A stretch of DNA of 64,000 bases from Boletus sp. NGJ (taxonomy: Eukaryota; Basidiomycota; Agaricomycetes; Boletales; Boletaceae), in NCBI GenBank assembly GCA_019096195.1, contig JAGTXK010000040.1:124001-188000 (forward strand). Reading direction: 5' to 3'. The notes below the pieces were generated by a model. It was not told where the DNA came from and ran no database searches. It worked only from the letters and a program-made list of their open reading frames with translations. A program made the translations under genes and the position numbers. Positions 22,506-34,530 of the stretch are shown here, piece after piece. The first letter of the stretch is position 1. The number at the start of each line of letters is the position of its first letter.

Positions 22506-22533
22506 AAGCTAAACCTAAACCTAAACCTAAATC
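22506..22533. repeat. short CCTAAA array
   Basis: Three consecutive CTAAAC units followed by CTAAAT. They resemble a telomere motif of the TTTAGG kind, but the array is tiny, and most filamentous fungi use TTAGGG. Confidence 0.5.
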
Positions 22534-22800
22534 AAAAGTATACAAAAAGTGTAGTCAAAGGTGTAGTCAAATGTTGTACAAAAAGTGTAGGAAAGAGTGT
22601 AATACAGTGTAGCAAAAATGCGCACCAAATGTAGCAAAAGTGTAGCAAACAAAGTGTAGTAAAAAAAAGCAAACAAAAGTGTAGCAGAGTGTAGTACAGT
22701 GTAGCAAACAAAGTGTACCAAAAGTGTACCAAAAGTGCACACCAAAGTGTAGTAAAAGTGTAGTCACAAAGTGTACCAAATGTGTAGACCTACATTCAAA
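22534..22800. repeat. degenerate tandem repeat (AGTGTAG / AAAGTGTA)
   Basis: Roughly 265 bp of units such as AAAAGTGTAGCAAA with variable spacing. The long minus-strand open frames across it are a by-product of the repeat (Leu, Phe and Tyr runs) and are not genes. Confidence 0.8.
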
Positions 22801-22979
22801 AAATATCCAAGTCCATTTTCCCACACTCAGTGTTAAAAAAGCGGACATTGTTTGCCAATGTTTGTGCCACCATTCTTATATAAACAAGCCAGACTTCAAA
22901 AACTTTTCCACACTCTCTTGTTTCTTAATTTTATCCTTCTCTACTCATTACATGAAGTCAACACTTTACTTTGTAAATC

Positions 22980-23130
22980 ATTAGGATTGGGATTAGGATT
23001 GGGATTGGAGCTGGGACTGGGATTAGAATTAGAATTAGAATTAGAATTAGTAGAATTAACATTTGATTAAATTTAAAATTAGAATTGGCTTGAAATTGGA
23101 TTAGAATTAGAATGAGAATTAGAATTGCTA
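22980..23130. repeat. GGATT / GAATTA low-complexity tract
   Basis: GGATTAGGATTGGGATT-like units grade into (GAATTA)n and related words. It is low-complexity, with no gene. Confidence 0.75.
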
Positions 23131-23139
23131 AGCCACTAT

Positions 23140-24130
23140 GGAAGCACTATGTATACTATGGCATCACTATGACCACACTATGAGATACTATTATGAGCAC
23201 TATGTTACTGTCCAGTACTGTCCAGCACTGGACAGTTAGTCCTGTTTTTACTGATGTATCCTACTCAATGAACCAACCCTACCACCAGATTGGGTCACAA
23301 ACCCAGAGGTTTTAGTGGGTATTAGGCTGCCCAGACTCTCTGACTAACCAAGATAACCTCTGTCAGCCCCAAGTCCCATACCCCCTACACACTGTAGGGT
23401 GTGCATAAAGGTATTTTTCCTCAGACCAGAAGTCTCTGACTGCCACCATAGTGTATTATGTAGCACTAGTTAAGATGGTTGCTACATAATAAGATCACTT
23501 GTTCAAAAAAAGAAAGAAATGCAGCAGGAATAAAAAGTGCATGGCACACAGGTCAAAAAAATGTGGTGGATTAAATGTGCAGATCTAGCATCATACTCCT
23601 AGGTTACCTCACTACCACAGGTCCTCAACAAGCTCTGTTCCTGTGTTGCACACTCTCATTGTCATGTGCAAGGCCATCATTCTCTTGGGGACTTGGTATC
23701 TAGCATATTGCCAGTTGTATCTCCACTCACCTCTGCAATCTTGTTAAGTTATTGTGAGACAATGTGACCATCATACAAGCTGCAGCTGTCAACATGCTCA
23801 TGCAAGTTGTTGGTGATTCTGGCTTTCAAACACAGGAAGGATACTGAAGTTCATCATGAGATTACATAAATATCCAATGTACTATGAGTGACAGGAGAGG
23901 GACATGGTTTGCAGGCTGATAGTTTGGGTGGACTAGTAAAAATATCAAAATGTTGAGAGCATGGTAGTAGGTGAAAGGAGAAGGAGAAGAGCTGGGACAG
24001 TGATAATATATGCCAATACCAAAAAATAATGACAAAAAAGCAACAAGGATGGTGGGTGTCAAGCAAGATGGGTGATAAGATGATGACATAACAACCAAGT
24101 CAACAAAGGAAAGACAATGAAGATACAAAG
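23140..24130. other. AT-rich stretch, possible old transposon debris
   Basis: No gene. Two inverted repeats are visible: ACTGT-CCAG paired with CTGGACAGT near 23214-23240, and a perfect 12-bp pair at 23454-23465 and 23480-23491. They may be scraps of DNA transposons. Confidence 0.35.
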
Positions 24131-25075
24131 TATTACACTGGGTAACAATGTGACATGTTCCCATATAATCAACCCTGTTTGATTATAGGACTAGCAGGAC
24201 TTGAGGGGAAAATACCTCCAGAGGCCTAATGATTCCTCTGGCTGGGGACCGCTGCTAGCTTTACGTAGAGTCCTGTCGTTACCTCTACAACCAATGGCAG
24301 AGTCTTGGTTTTACCAATGGTGGCACAATCCTCTGAGAAGAAAGGGCAGACTGGATGCGGAGGCCAGAGACTAGATCTCTGGGCTTACACGGCCTAGTGC
24401 CAGTGGCAGAGTCCTGGGCTTACACTGACCAACCTCTGTTGGTCGTTGGAGTTGCCGAAGCTTTAGGAGCAGGTAACAGCAACAAGGCCACACAAGTGCA
24501 TAGTGATGAGAAGGATGTTCACAAGCACAAGGGTGATCATCTCCAGAGTGTGGAGAAGGCTTCTGAGGTGAAGTGGAACCGGTAGCAGGAGAAGCTGTTA
24601 GATTACATGGGAAGAAGTGTAGATCTAGGTTAAGGTTACATGAAGGGCCCGCGTCCCTATTTATAGGCCTTGCCCATCTAGGGCAGGCTTCGTATCAAAT
24701 ATAGTAATCATAAGTCGCAGACGAAAGATTACTATAAGAGGATCAAGGCATAAGTCAAAATGGGAGGAATAGAAACACTGGGCTGTGTGCGAGAGAGCAC
24801 AGCCAGGGAGGCAATGTCTATGATCAGATCAAGAAGGAAGAAGGCATATATCAATGAAATAGGAAAGGCAGTGTCCTGACCAAATGAGTAGCTTCCTGAA
24901 AAGGGAGTTACAAGTAACTTCCTAGAAAGGAGGTTCTGGATGGGGCGATGCCTGAGTCGGTGTCATGGGGGAATCTCAGGGGAATCTCTGGTCCAAGTTG
25001 AAGAATAGATCGTCCCACAGTCCTACTGGAGGTGAGGGAAGGGGAAAAGATGTACCCCCTTCGGTAACCGTAACA
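24131..25075 (-). repeat. 3' LTR of chromovirus A
   Basis: 945 bp, paired with 43847-44797. Its inner end is CGTAACA at 25075. Its outer end has lost the canonical TG found in the partner copy. Confidence 0.9.
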
Positions 25076-25099
25076 TTACCCTCCTTGTAGTCTTGAAGT

Positions 25100-26150
25100 T
25101 CCATCTCAAGAACTCTGATCTCCCTCATTCTTCTCATAATTGGTAAGGTCCCAGGAGTCGTTGAAGACTCCCTGGCTGGAACATATCTGGTAGCCATGTC
25201 CTCGTCCTCCACAGTAGGTGCAAATCCTTCGTGGGCAAGCATACTGTGGATGGTTGGGGGTAACAGTACTGGGGGAAGGCAGGCCAAAGGTGACCTTGAC
25301 GTCTGCATTCATAGCAGCAGATGCCAGTGAGGGGAATTCGATGATTATGAGGTGATCGGGCGCTGGGCAGGGGATTGGGATGACTAGCCATTGAGTCAGA
25401 ATGGCTGGTAGAAGAGGCACCTGCGGCGGCCCCAGGAATGGGAATGGAGAAAGGAGGAGGGCTCCTCGTTGTAGAGTTCCCCAATGTGTGGAGAAGACCT
25501 TGGTTGTTGGGGTGAGAAGGGAGGCCGACTGAGAATACCATGGCTCCCCATCGGTGGAGGGTTCTAGTGGGTCAGGAAATGGCTGGGGGAGGAACTGGGA
25601 GGACTGGTATTGGGGGGGTTCCTTGGGAGGAGGGGTTGGGATTTGTGGAGGAGGGGGAGGCGACAACGGTGTCATTGGAGGACTGGGCTCTCTGTGCTTC
25701 TGGAGAGTTTCTATCAACTCTGTCAACGCTTCTGATTCTATTGATGTTCTCCATGGGTCGCTCTGCCACAGAAGGGGCTCATCTAGGGGGAACTTGACAA
25801 GGGGGCAAAGAAAATGCGACTTTCTTCTTCTGAGAGTGAGAGGATGGTGGGGTGGAGGAGGCAATCATGGGTGTTGATGGGTAGAAGGGTGAGGGAATAG
25901 TTGAATCCCTTGATGAAAAGGAGGTCGAGAACAAGTTCATGAATCTCAAGGATCCCTTCCATTGCCCTTTCTTCTTCAGCGGTCTGTTGGGCATTGGAGT
26001 CATAGGGACCTGCCAAGTTCCTAGTGGTCCGGGAGAGAAGGGATCGAAGTGAGGAGTAGGATCTATAGAGGGCGATGAGCTAGACGAGTAAGTCATCGCA
26101 GGAGAAGAAGGGGAGAGTCTGGAGAGTCTGGACTGTGGTGGGATCATCGA
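25100..26150 (-). pseudogene. extra proline-rich reading frame with CCHC knuckle in chromovirus A
   Basis: This part lies between the chromodomain and the 3' LTR, where standard gag-pol chromoviruses have nothing. It encodes Pro/Ser-rich sequence and one CCHC knuckle (CTYCGGRGHGYQIC) near its end. It may be an additional element gene or a captured sequence. The role is unknown. Confidence 0.6.
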
Positions 26151-26419
26151 GAATGGTGGTATAGAGATTCCGATGGTGGGCAGGGGAGAGTCGATTGAGG
26201 CGTACGGAAAGGGGGGCGAGAGTCATCTACCAACTATGATGATAGGGGCAGTAGTCGATTTGACAGAAGTACCAATGTTGTTTGATATGTTTGGGGATAT
26301 TGAGATCTGGGTATTGCTTCTGAAGGCGGGCTTGGATAAGAGCAGTTGATATGTGGGCAAGCAGAATGAAGAGGGAGGTATTGTCTTGGGGCATGGGCTC
26401 GTCTCAGAGTTTGAGTCAT

Positions 26420-26610
26420 CTTTTATACTCCAGGAGTATTTTCTTGGTGTTCCCTAGATTGGCCTCTGATTCCCAAGTTTGTTCTGCTGCGGAGTACCCT
26501 TTCCAGTGTGTCAGATATTGTCTTTTTCCCGGTTTTCCCTGATGGTTGATGATGCTGTCCACTTCATATTCCTCTTCTGTTCCAACAAGTTCCAGTGGTG
26601 GTTGAGTGAA
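26420..26610 (-). pseudogene. chromodomain of chromovirus A integrase
   Basis: The region reads [14 protein letters not shown], then YLTHWKGYSAAEQTWE and ANLGN, the aromatic-cage chromodomain pattern. In this family it steers integration toward marked chromatin. Confidence 0.85.
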
Positions 26611-26899
26611 ATTTGGGACCATGTTCTGTAGTTTCCTGGTATGGGGAAAGTAGGGATGCGTGGAACACATTGTGGATCTTCCACTGTTTTGGCAACTTGA
26701 GTCGGAATGCTACAGAGGATACCACTTGAGTAATTTCAAATGGTCCAATCTGTTTCGGGGACAGTTTTCGAGAGGAAACTTGGAGTTTCAGGTTCTTAGC
26801 ATCCAGCCACACCTTATCTCCGAGTTTCCAGGGTTTGAAGCAAGAGTGGACTCTCTCCTTCATACGTAATTGTGCCAATTTGTGTGCCGCTTCGGCTTC

Positions 26900-28281
26900 C
26901 TTTCTTTATTCTTCTAGGAACGAGAGTCTCTCTTCTAGAGCTGGTAGGAAGGTTTTTCCAATAGAAGGATACACTCTTGGTTCATATCCAAGGATCAAAG
27001 AGAAGGGCAATTTTCTGGTGACTGAGTGAGTTATAGAGTTATGGGTGAACTCTGTCATGGGTAATAGTTCCAACCACCTCTGTGGTTGGCCGTCACAGAA
27101 TATCTGAAGGTAGGTTTCTAGTTCCTGGTTATATCGTTCTGTTTCACCATCCATTTCTGGGTGATAGGCCATGGAAAGGGTGACATTGTAGTTTAGGAGT
27201 CTAGTGAGCTCCCGAGCGAACGCGGATGCGAACTGCAGACCATGATCTGAAACCAGTTTGTTGTGTAAACCGTACCGTAGAAAGACTTTTTCAAAGAAAA
27301 GACAGGCTATACCAGCCACGTTCACCGTTTTTGTGCAAGGGGCAAGAATTACCCCCTTACTAAGCCCATGGTCTACCACGACCATGACTAAATCAAAGCC
27401 CTCCACCAAGGGCAGGTCAGTGATTAAATCCACCGATAGATGTTGGAAAGGGCCGCAGCCCTCAAAGGCCAGGGGTGTGACCGGGGGAACCGTAGGATGT
27501 GTCTGGACCTTGTTACTTTGACAGATGGCGCAACCAGCAATGAACTTGCAGATGAATGTAGTGAGTCCGGGCCATTAGTAATCTTTGGTCAGGAGCTCAG
27601 TGGTGTGAAGGTGTCCGCTGTGTCCTTCCTCAAAGGAGGAATGAACAGAGGAAACCAACTCCTGTTGGGCTGGGCCGGGGATGTACATCTGGTTTTTTAA
27701 ATAAAGGTTGCCATTGTTAAAGGTCCAGTCTTCCATGTTGGACCGAGTGAAGAGAGGTTCTCCTTGTCCTACACATTGCATGGTGGAGAGTATCAAAGGA
27801 TCAGTTTGGGAGGATCCTTTTATTTTCTCTGCAAGTGCCAGGTCAATCATTTGTACTTGACAGTCGAATGCATCAGAAGGAAGGAGTTGTACATCTTTGT
27901 TGTCCTTTGAAGTATCAATTTCATCCTAATGAGACAGCACATCCACAGGTGCCATTTTTGTTCCGGATAAGGCTTTGTAGACCATGTCATAATCTTGGAG
28001 GAACAAAAGCCATCTTGCCTGTCTTCAGGATAATTGACATGGTTCCTTGAAGAACATTAAGTTCTTGTGATCGGTCAATACTGTTATGGGGTGGGGAGAT
28101 CCCAGGAGGTATTGCTGCCATTCCTTTAATCCTTGTATGACAGCCAGTAGTTCCCTGTCATAGATGTCATAGTTTCTCTCTGCTGGAGAGAACGTTTCGG
28201 AGAGATAGCCACACAGTTGCATATCTCCATTGTCGTTGTTTTGCATTAGTACCGCTCCTGACGCTGTGAGTGAGGCATCCG
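26900..28281 (-). pseudogene. integrase and RNase H region of chromovirus A
   Basis: From right to left: RNase H with LTDHKNLMFF, then the integrase core with DLPLVEGFDLVMVVVDH, HGLQFASAFARELT and AYHPEMDGETERYNQELE. It is a fossil. Confidence 0.85.
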
Positions 28282-28506
28282 TGTTGGAGATACAGCCGTT
28301 CGTAGTAGTTAATATTTTTCCTACTTTTCCTTATTTGGTACGCTCGGACGGTACACTACGTGTTCGCCTCGTGTACGCACTTTCCTCCAGTCCATTACAT
28401 TCGACTGGAGGTAAGCACTACACTCATTCCTACGATACAACACTTACTTACTGTACCTGTAGCTCACCAGCTCGCTTGTTAGGTCCGACTCAGGCACACG
28501 CTAACA
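28282..28506 (+). repeat. 5' LTR of the copia element
   Basis: 225 bp, TG...CA. It keeps most of its CpG sites, unlike the 3' copy. Confidence 0.9.
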
Positions 28507-28520
28507 GGTTATGAGCCCTG
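28507..28520 (+). other. primer-binding site of the copia element
   Basis: GGTTATGAGCCCTG directly follows the LTR. Its complement CAGGGCTCATAACC is the anticodon arm and loop of initiator tRNA-Met, anticodon CAU. This is the half-tRNA priming layout known from Drosophila copia and yeast Ty5. Confidence 0.8.
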
Positions 28521-28648
28521 CCTAGTGCAGAGGACCAAGAGACCCGACAAAGTAATCGTCGCTACTAGACTCCCCCAACTGTCGTCAATCATTTTTAAAC
28601 ACATCCCTCTCATCCCGTGCTTACCCGGTCTCACCCGACTCGCACAAG

Positions 28649-30126
28649 ATGTCGCGCACACCATCTCGCGGCCGAAACCCACTGCCCACGTTACCCACTA
28701 GCACTATCGGTATCCTAGGCCCGGCAACTTTTCCCTCAGACTCAGAGGACTTCGCTAGCACGACCGTACCAACTAGCGCAAGTGCAACTACAACAGGGCG
28801 AAACCGTCGCTATGGAACCACATGGGCACCACACAACCTAGCATTACCCAGTGGCGACCGGATGCGATCACGCGAACCATCACCCATACAACTCTGGCGC
28901 ACATCGCCGGGCAGCATGGACGAGGTGACAGACGACGAAGAGGAAAATATCCATTTTACCTTAAAGAAGTCCATCGACCCATCCAAATTCACTCATCTAT
29001 TCTGCATCAAGCCGAAACTAAACTCGACCAATTATGCCATATGGACCGATGCTATACTACGCATGCGCTCCAGACCGTCTCCCTCCATGTCTACCTAGAT
29101 CCTGACTTTACCATGCCGATAAGCGATACGAAGGAAACCAAACACCACGATATACGCTGGCGGAAAGCGGACTTATTTGTATGCTCAGTATTAACTGCAA
29201 CAATGACGGAGGAGAGACAACATGAAATTGGCCACCTACCAACGGCAGCGGAAATATGGGTGGAAGCCCGTCGCCTATATATGGGCTCGACGGCGACAGA
29301 CTGGACATTAACCATGACGACGCTCGTGACCACCTGCTACAACGATGGCGAGGATGCAATGGCACACATCACGAAGATGAAAACCTACCGTCGTGACCTG
29401 CTATTCATGCAATGTGACATTGACGATGAACTATTCGCATGCTTTTTGCGTATATCCATGCCATCGAGCTGGAATTACGTTTTCGCAGCCCTACCTGAGC
29501 ACTACACATCAGCCGAAGTCGAACGGCGCATCCGAGATGAATATGAAGTGCGCATGTCGCAAGGCGCTAACACCAGCTTACAAGCAGTGCAGCCCAAAAG
29601 GAAACCGTGCCCACCTATACCTGGCCAACCGTACTGTGATAATTGCAAGATCCCAGGTCATTGGTCCAAAGACTGCTACTCACCCGGTGGCGCAATGCAT
29701 GGAAAACCACGTGAATCCAAGTCGAAGAAGGAGGAAGGGACAAGAGACAACAAGTCGAAGAACGAGTCCAAAGGCAAAGGCAAAGCTAAGCCCAGACAGG
29801 TGAATCAAGCCATTGCCGAGGACAGCGAACACGAATCGGAACAAAAACAATCCGATAGCGATGTATCAGCTTACCTCGCTGCATCCAACACACCCCATTC
29901 CTGCTTTGGCTGGATACTAGACAGTGGATCCACCAACCACATCTGTACCGAATGCTCTGCGTTCATCACATTCACACTGACAAATAGCGTCATCAAGGGC
30001 ATTGTCAAGAATGGCCCAATGCTACAAGTACTTGGCATTGGCACTGTGCTAATTACAGTATCGGTGAAAGGCAGAATAGACTGTACGATAAAACTACTCG
30101 ACGTCAGCTACTGCCCCAATGCATGA
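28649..30126 (+). pseudogene. gag and protease region of the copia element
   Basis: The capsid-like helical region is followed by the CCHC knuckle near 29634-29675 and the aspartic-protease motif WILDSGSTNHIC near 29905-29945. It is a fossil. Confidence 0.8.
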
Positions 30127-30129
30127 GAT

Positions 30130-32068
30130 AACCTAATGTCAGAAAGTCGAATGGACCAACGCAGTATGGAGATCACAAAGCGGAACAGTCAACTTGTGAT
30201 TAAAAACCCAAAAGGCAAGACCATTATAGAAGGCCACCTTAGAGGAAACCTGTACGAAATCAACAGTATCATCGCACCACCAACCGCTCGCTATGATGCA
30301 GCATTCTCTGCTCACACACCACTGAATATTGACTTATGGCATGCCCATATGGGCCATATTAGCCTAAAGAGTCTACGGTATCTCAAATGCCACCAACTCG
30401 TCACCGGATTTGACCTACGTGGAAGTGGTGAACTCGCGCCATGTGATGGATGTGTCAAGGGTAAACACCACCAGGCACCATTCCCACTCGCTGCCACCAA
30501 TCGCACTAAATCCACCCTTGAATGACTTCATATGGATTTACAAGGCCCATTCGATACGTCAATCCAGGGATACTAATACACACTCGGCGTCATTGACGAC
30601 TATAGCCGGAAGGGATGGAAGGAGTACCTTAAGCATAAAGATGAGACCCCTGCCCTTCTCAAGACCCTCATCCAATGCCTTGAGACGTCGACCGACCAAC
30701 GAGTCAAATATATTCAATCAGACTGTGGCGGTGAATTCATTGACTCCCAACTACAATCCTACCTATGGGAAAAAGGCATCACACACACAACGACTGTGCC
30801 ACATACACCACAACAAAATGGCGTGGCCAAACGCTTTAACCAGACCACTCATGAGAGTGCCCTTGCTATGCTCGAGGATGCCACACTCTCCCATGGCTTT
30901 TGGCTGGAAGCACATGACTATGCCAACTATGTATGCAATCGCAGCCCTACGAAGGCCCTCGACCATTCAACTCCCAATGAGACCTTCTATGGCAAGAAGC
31001 CCAGTGTTGCCACGCTCCGCATTTTTGGCTCCCGCTGTCATGTTCGTGTCCCACCTGACCAATGCCGCAAACTGGATGCACACTCCCTCGATGGCACCTT
31101 CTGTGGTTTCGAGCACCAATCTAAGGCATACAAGGTCTGGGTCCCCGCTAAACACAAATTTGTCACTTCACATGATGTTATTGTCTATGAGAAGATCATT
31201 ACATCTGACGACGATGACCCTTTGCCACCCACCGCTCCCTTGCAGGGGGTGCCCTCACCCTCTGTCCCCACTCAGACTGAGGGGGTGCTACCAGATACTG
31301 CCAATCCAACCGGTGACATTGATGTCAATCTGCCAAAACCCATCATTCCTACCTCTCTTGTACCTCCTATGTCGCCACTACCACCTACCCCACTCTCTCT
31401 CACATCTCCCCCTCTTCCAGAGCCAGCACTGGCATCTCGTCAACTTCGCTGATCAGAACGTGTCACACGTCCATCCTGGAAAAAGGAGACTGCAGATAAA
31501 CAAAAAGAGAAGGAAGAGAAAGAGAAAATGGACCGTAAAGCGCAGTGAGATGCACACAAAGCACAGCCACCAGATCCACCACCCATTGAAGAACCAGAAT
31601 TGCTGGAATCAACGGAAATCGGCAATATTGCAAAACTGGCGTATGTCGCAGCACATGGTGGAGATATTCCAAATAGTTTCAAACAGGCGATATCAGGAGA
31701 AAATGCAGACCAATGGTGGAAAGCAATGCAGGAAGAGATGGATATGTTACGGAAAAGAGGTACATGGAAACTTGTCAATAGACCGAAAGATCGCAAGGTC
31801 ATAGGCTGTCGCTGGGTCTATGTTATCAAGTACGGACCAAATGGCAACATATTACGCTACAAAGCCAGACTGGTCACACAAGGGTACTCGCAGATTCCTG
31901 GTCTTGACTATAGCGATACATTCTTGCCAACAGTTCGACTCGACTCACTCCGAGCTATCCTACACTATGCAGCAGCCCATGGATGGTACCGTGGTCAAGA
32001 TGACGTGACAGGCGCATTCCTACATAGCAAAATTGACCAGGAAATCTATATGCACCAACCTGATGGTT
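30130..32068 (+). pseudogene. integrase and first reverse-transcriptase part of the copia element
   Basis: The zinc-binding gag-pre-integrase segment (CDGCVKGKHHQAPF) is followed by the integrase core with PHTPQQNGVAKRFNQT. The start of reverse transcriptase (WKLVNRPKDRKVIGCRWVY) ends where chromovirus B was inserted. Confidence 0.85.
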
Positions 32069-32430
32069 TGAAACGAATTAGACATTTCCTCCTTTATTTA
32101 CGTAGTTAGCTAACACTTAGACGATCCCACGAACGCCTTACGTAGTTACCTTACACCTAGACCTTACATCTAGACCCCACGTCATATATTAGTCAGCCTA
32201 CGTCACAACCCTATACCCATAGAACAGGCTAGACCCCACTACGTCACTCTACGTCATAAGAGAACATTCTAGTAGGTTCCATGACCGGCCCTAAGCTGGT
32301 CCGTGCTCGATACATTAGGGTATATAAAGTAGCGTACCAACACCTGTATTCCCTAATCTTGGAATTCCTCTTCTCTCTCTTGGATTATGCCCTTCGCGTC
32401 CCTCGAGATATTGAGGTTTGTTTCCTTTCA
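32069..32430 (+). repeat. 5' LTR of chromovirus B
   Basis: 362 bp, TGAAACG...CCTTTCA. It contains TATATAAA at 32321-32328 and, 33 nt from the TATA start, the expected transcript start TAATCTTGGAATT (32354-32366). Confidence 0.93.
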
Positions 32431-32443
32431 AATTCCAAGATTA
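32431..32443 (+). other. self-priming primer-binding site of chromovirus B
   Basis: AATTCCAAGATTA sits directly after the 5' LTR and is the exact reverse complement of the predicted first 13 nt of the element RNA (32354-32366). This is the Tf1/sushi-type self-priming layout. Confidence 0.8.
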
Positions 32444-33299
32444 TCCCTCGTCCCCGGGCTCTTCGCCTCCGGACACTTCCTCCCTTCCACCTCGCTGCTT
32501 TGCCTAGTCGGTGCAAATTTATTGCCCGCTAGTACCACTCCTGTTTCCGACTCAACACTCCCCGCATCCAACCCTCAGAGGAACCGAGAGGTTCTCGTTA
32601 GCGATAGACGTAATACCGGACCTATACGGTGGTTGTCAGCGCGAGATCCCCCTCAACTGCAGGGAAAGAACAAGGAGTTAGGGTCACCCTTACTTCCCCC
32701 CTTCACTTCCGAATGCGTGGGCTTGTCGCCGCCGTTCACCCCACACTGGACCTCAGGTTTAGAGGGACCCGCTTGTACACATGACGTACACGAGTAAAGC
32801 ACTCGGCAAACGCTTGCATATATGCTCGTCCGGCGTCATAAATACGGATAAAGTTGCTACCGGGCATAGTGCACTAGCCCTGCTTCTTGGGTGGTTGTCG
32901 ACCCAAGCGTACGTTGGTACTACGATAGTGTACCCAGGTTTGCGTGATCACCTGTGACATCACATAGACACGATAACCCGATTTATCTCGACTTTCAGGC
33001 GTGTGTCACCTCCCTATAGTACGGAAGTTATACTCCGGTTCCTCTCTATCGACTCTCCCCCCTCCTGACGGTGTGCGGTCTTTCCCGCCGTTATTGTTTT
33101 TAAGCTGCCTTCAGACGGACCCCACACCTACAACGTGTACAGACGCCGCTACGTCTGGGCACACCCTGACTACTCGTTGGTAGTCCACACCATCCTGACA
33201 ACTTACCCCTTGCATACGCATCATCTCCGAACAATCACCCGCCTCGCCCAACTCGCAGGACTAAGATGAGATGAGTGGCCCCTCCCAAATGCCATACTC

Positions 33300-34530
33300 T
33301 CGCCCCATGTCCGCCGCTCCGGCCCCGGGCAGCTTTTAGGACCTGGCCAACCGGGCAGCAGTGCAGGGCCTGCCTACCCTACAGCTGGCCCAGCCTACCC
33401 CCCAAGCGTTCCCCTCACCACTCCCGCAGGCACCCATGTCCCCCACACGCCAGGAGGACATCACACAGTACCTCCTCCATCAATCGGTCCTATGCTACAA
33501 CCTGTGGCACCAGGCCTTCGCAGCCGACCCCGCAGCGGCTGGACCGCCGCCCCCAATTGAGGCACCCCGCGTAGACCCTCCCACAGCCGCAGCCCTCTCC
33601 CCGACCTACAGTATCCGAGTGAACATCCCTTCTCCAGGGAGAACTCCCTGTATGGTCCCCCTGTCGCAGGGCCCAGCACCCTCGCGCCCGCACCCATCCC
33701 CGCCGCAACCCTCGAGATCCCCATTGAATTCACCTGGGATCCCTCGGCCTACCGCACGTGGGTTTCCCCCTACGTCCCCGAGGATCGGGAAGAGTCTGGC
33801 AGCGAAGCCGGAGCACTATGACGGAAATAAAGAAAAGTTTGTCCAGTGGTGGCGAACCGTCACCCTATACCTAAACGGCTTCAAGACAGAGCCTACCGAC
33901 AGGTAGAAAATCTTAATCACCCTGTCGTACATGCGAGGCGACAACGCCGCTGGACGATTCTCTGACCTACTCACAGAGGGCAATGTGTACGCCGCGATCA
34001 ATTTCGAGTTCTTTGCGGAGAAACTCAAAAAGACCTTCCAACCCGCCAGCCTTGCCCGGCTAGCTGAACAGAAACTGTTCTCCCTCAGACAAGGGAAGGA
34101 CATCGTAGAAGATTATTTCACCCGCCTGTATCAGCTGGCCATTGAGGCCAAATTCAATGTGCGCATCAACGGGCATACCATTGTGAACCAAATCCGCCAC
34201 CAGGCACGAAACGAACTGGTGGAATACGTCGAGAGGTACAAGCCTGACCTCATCGACTCAATGGACGTTCACGAGTGGGAGACCACCCTTGTACGGGCAG
34301 AGGAAGTCCTCGGCGCCATCGCTGAGCGCAAAAAGGTATCCTCTGTCTATGCAACAGGCCCCACATACAACCCCCGTTTTGTGCCACGCCCACACTACAA
34401 TCTGCCCACAGCACCACCTCCAACATGCCCGCCCCCCTTGGCGCCCACAACACGCCCGCACCCTCAGCAGACCGGGACCTTCCCTGGACAAGGCGCTCCA
34501 ATGGAGCTCGACAAGGCACTGTAGGAAATC
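33300..34530 (+). pseudogene. gag region of chromovirus B
   Basis: A proline-rich start leads to the retrotransposon gag core (FVQWWRTVTLYLNGF, KLKKTFQPASLARLAEQKLF, DIVEDYFTRLYQLAIEAKF). It is a fossil. Confidence 0.8.

Noticed and set aside
22527-22848. Overlapping minus-strand frames rich in Leu, Phe and Tyr
   Set aside because: They are produced by the AGTGTAG tandem repeat and are not protein genes.
25100-26150. Env-like gene in chromovirus A
   Set aside because: No signal peptide, membrane span or surface-protein pattern; the CCHC knuckle points to a nucleic-acid-binding protein.
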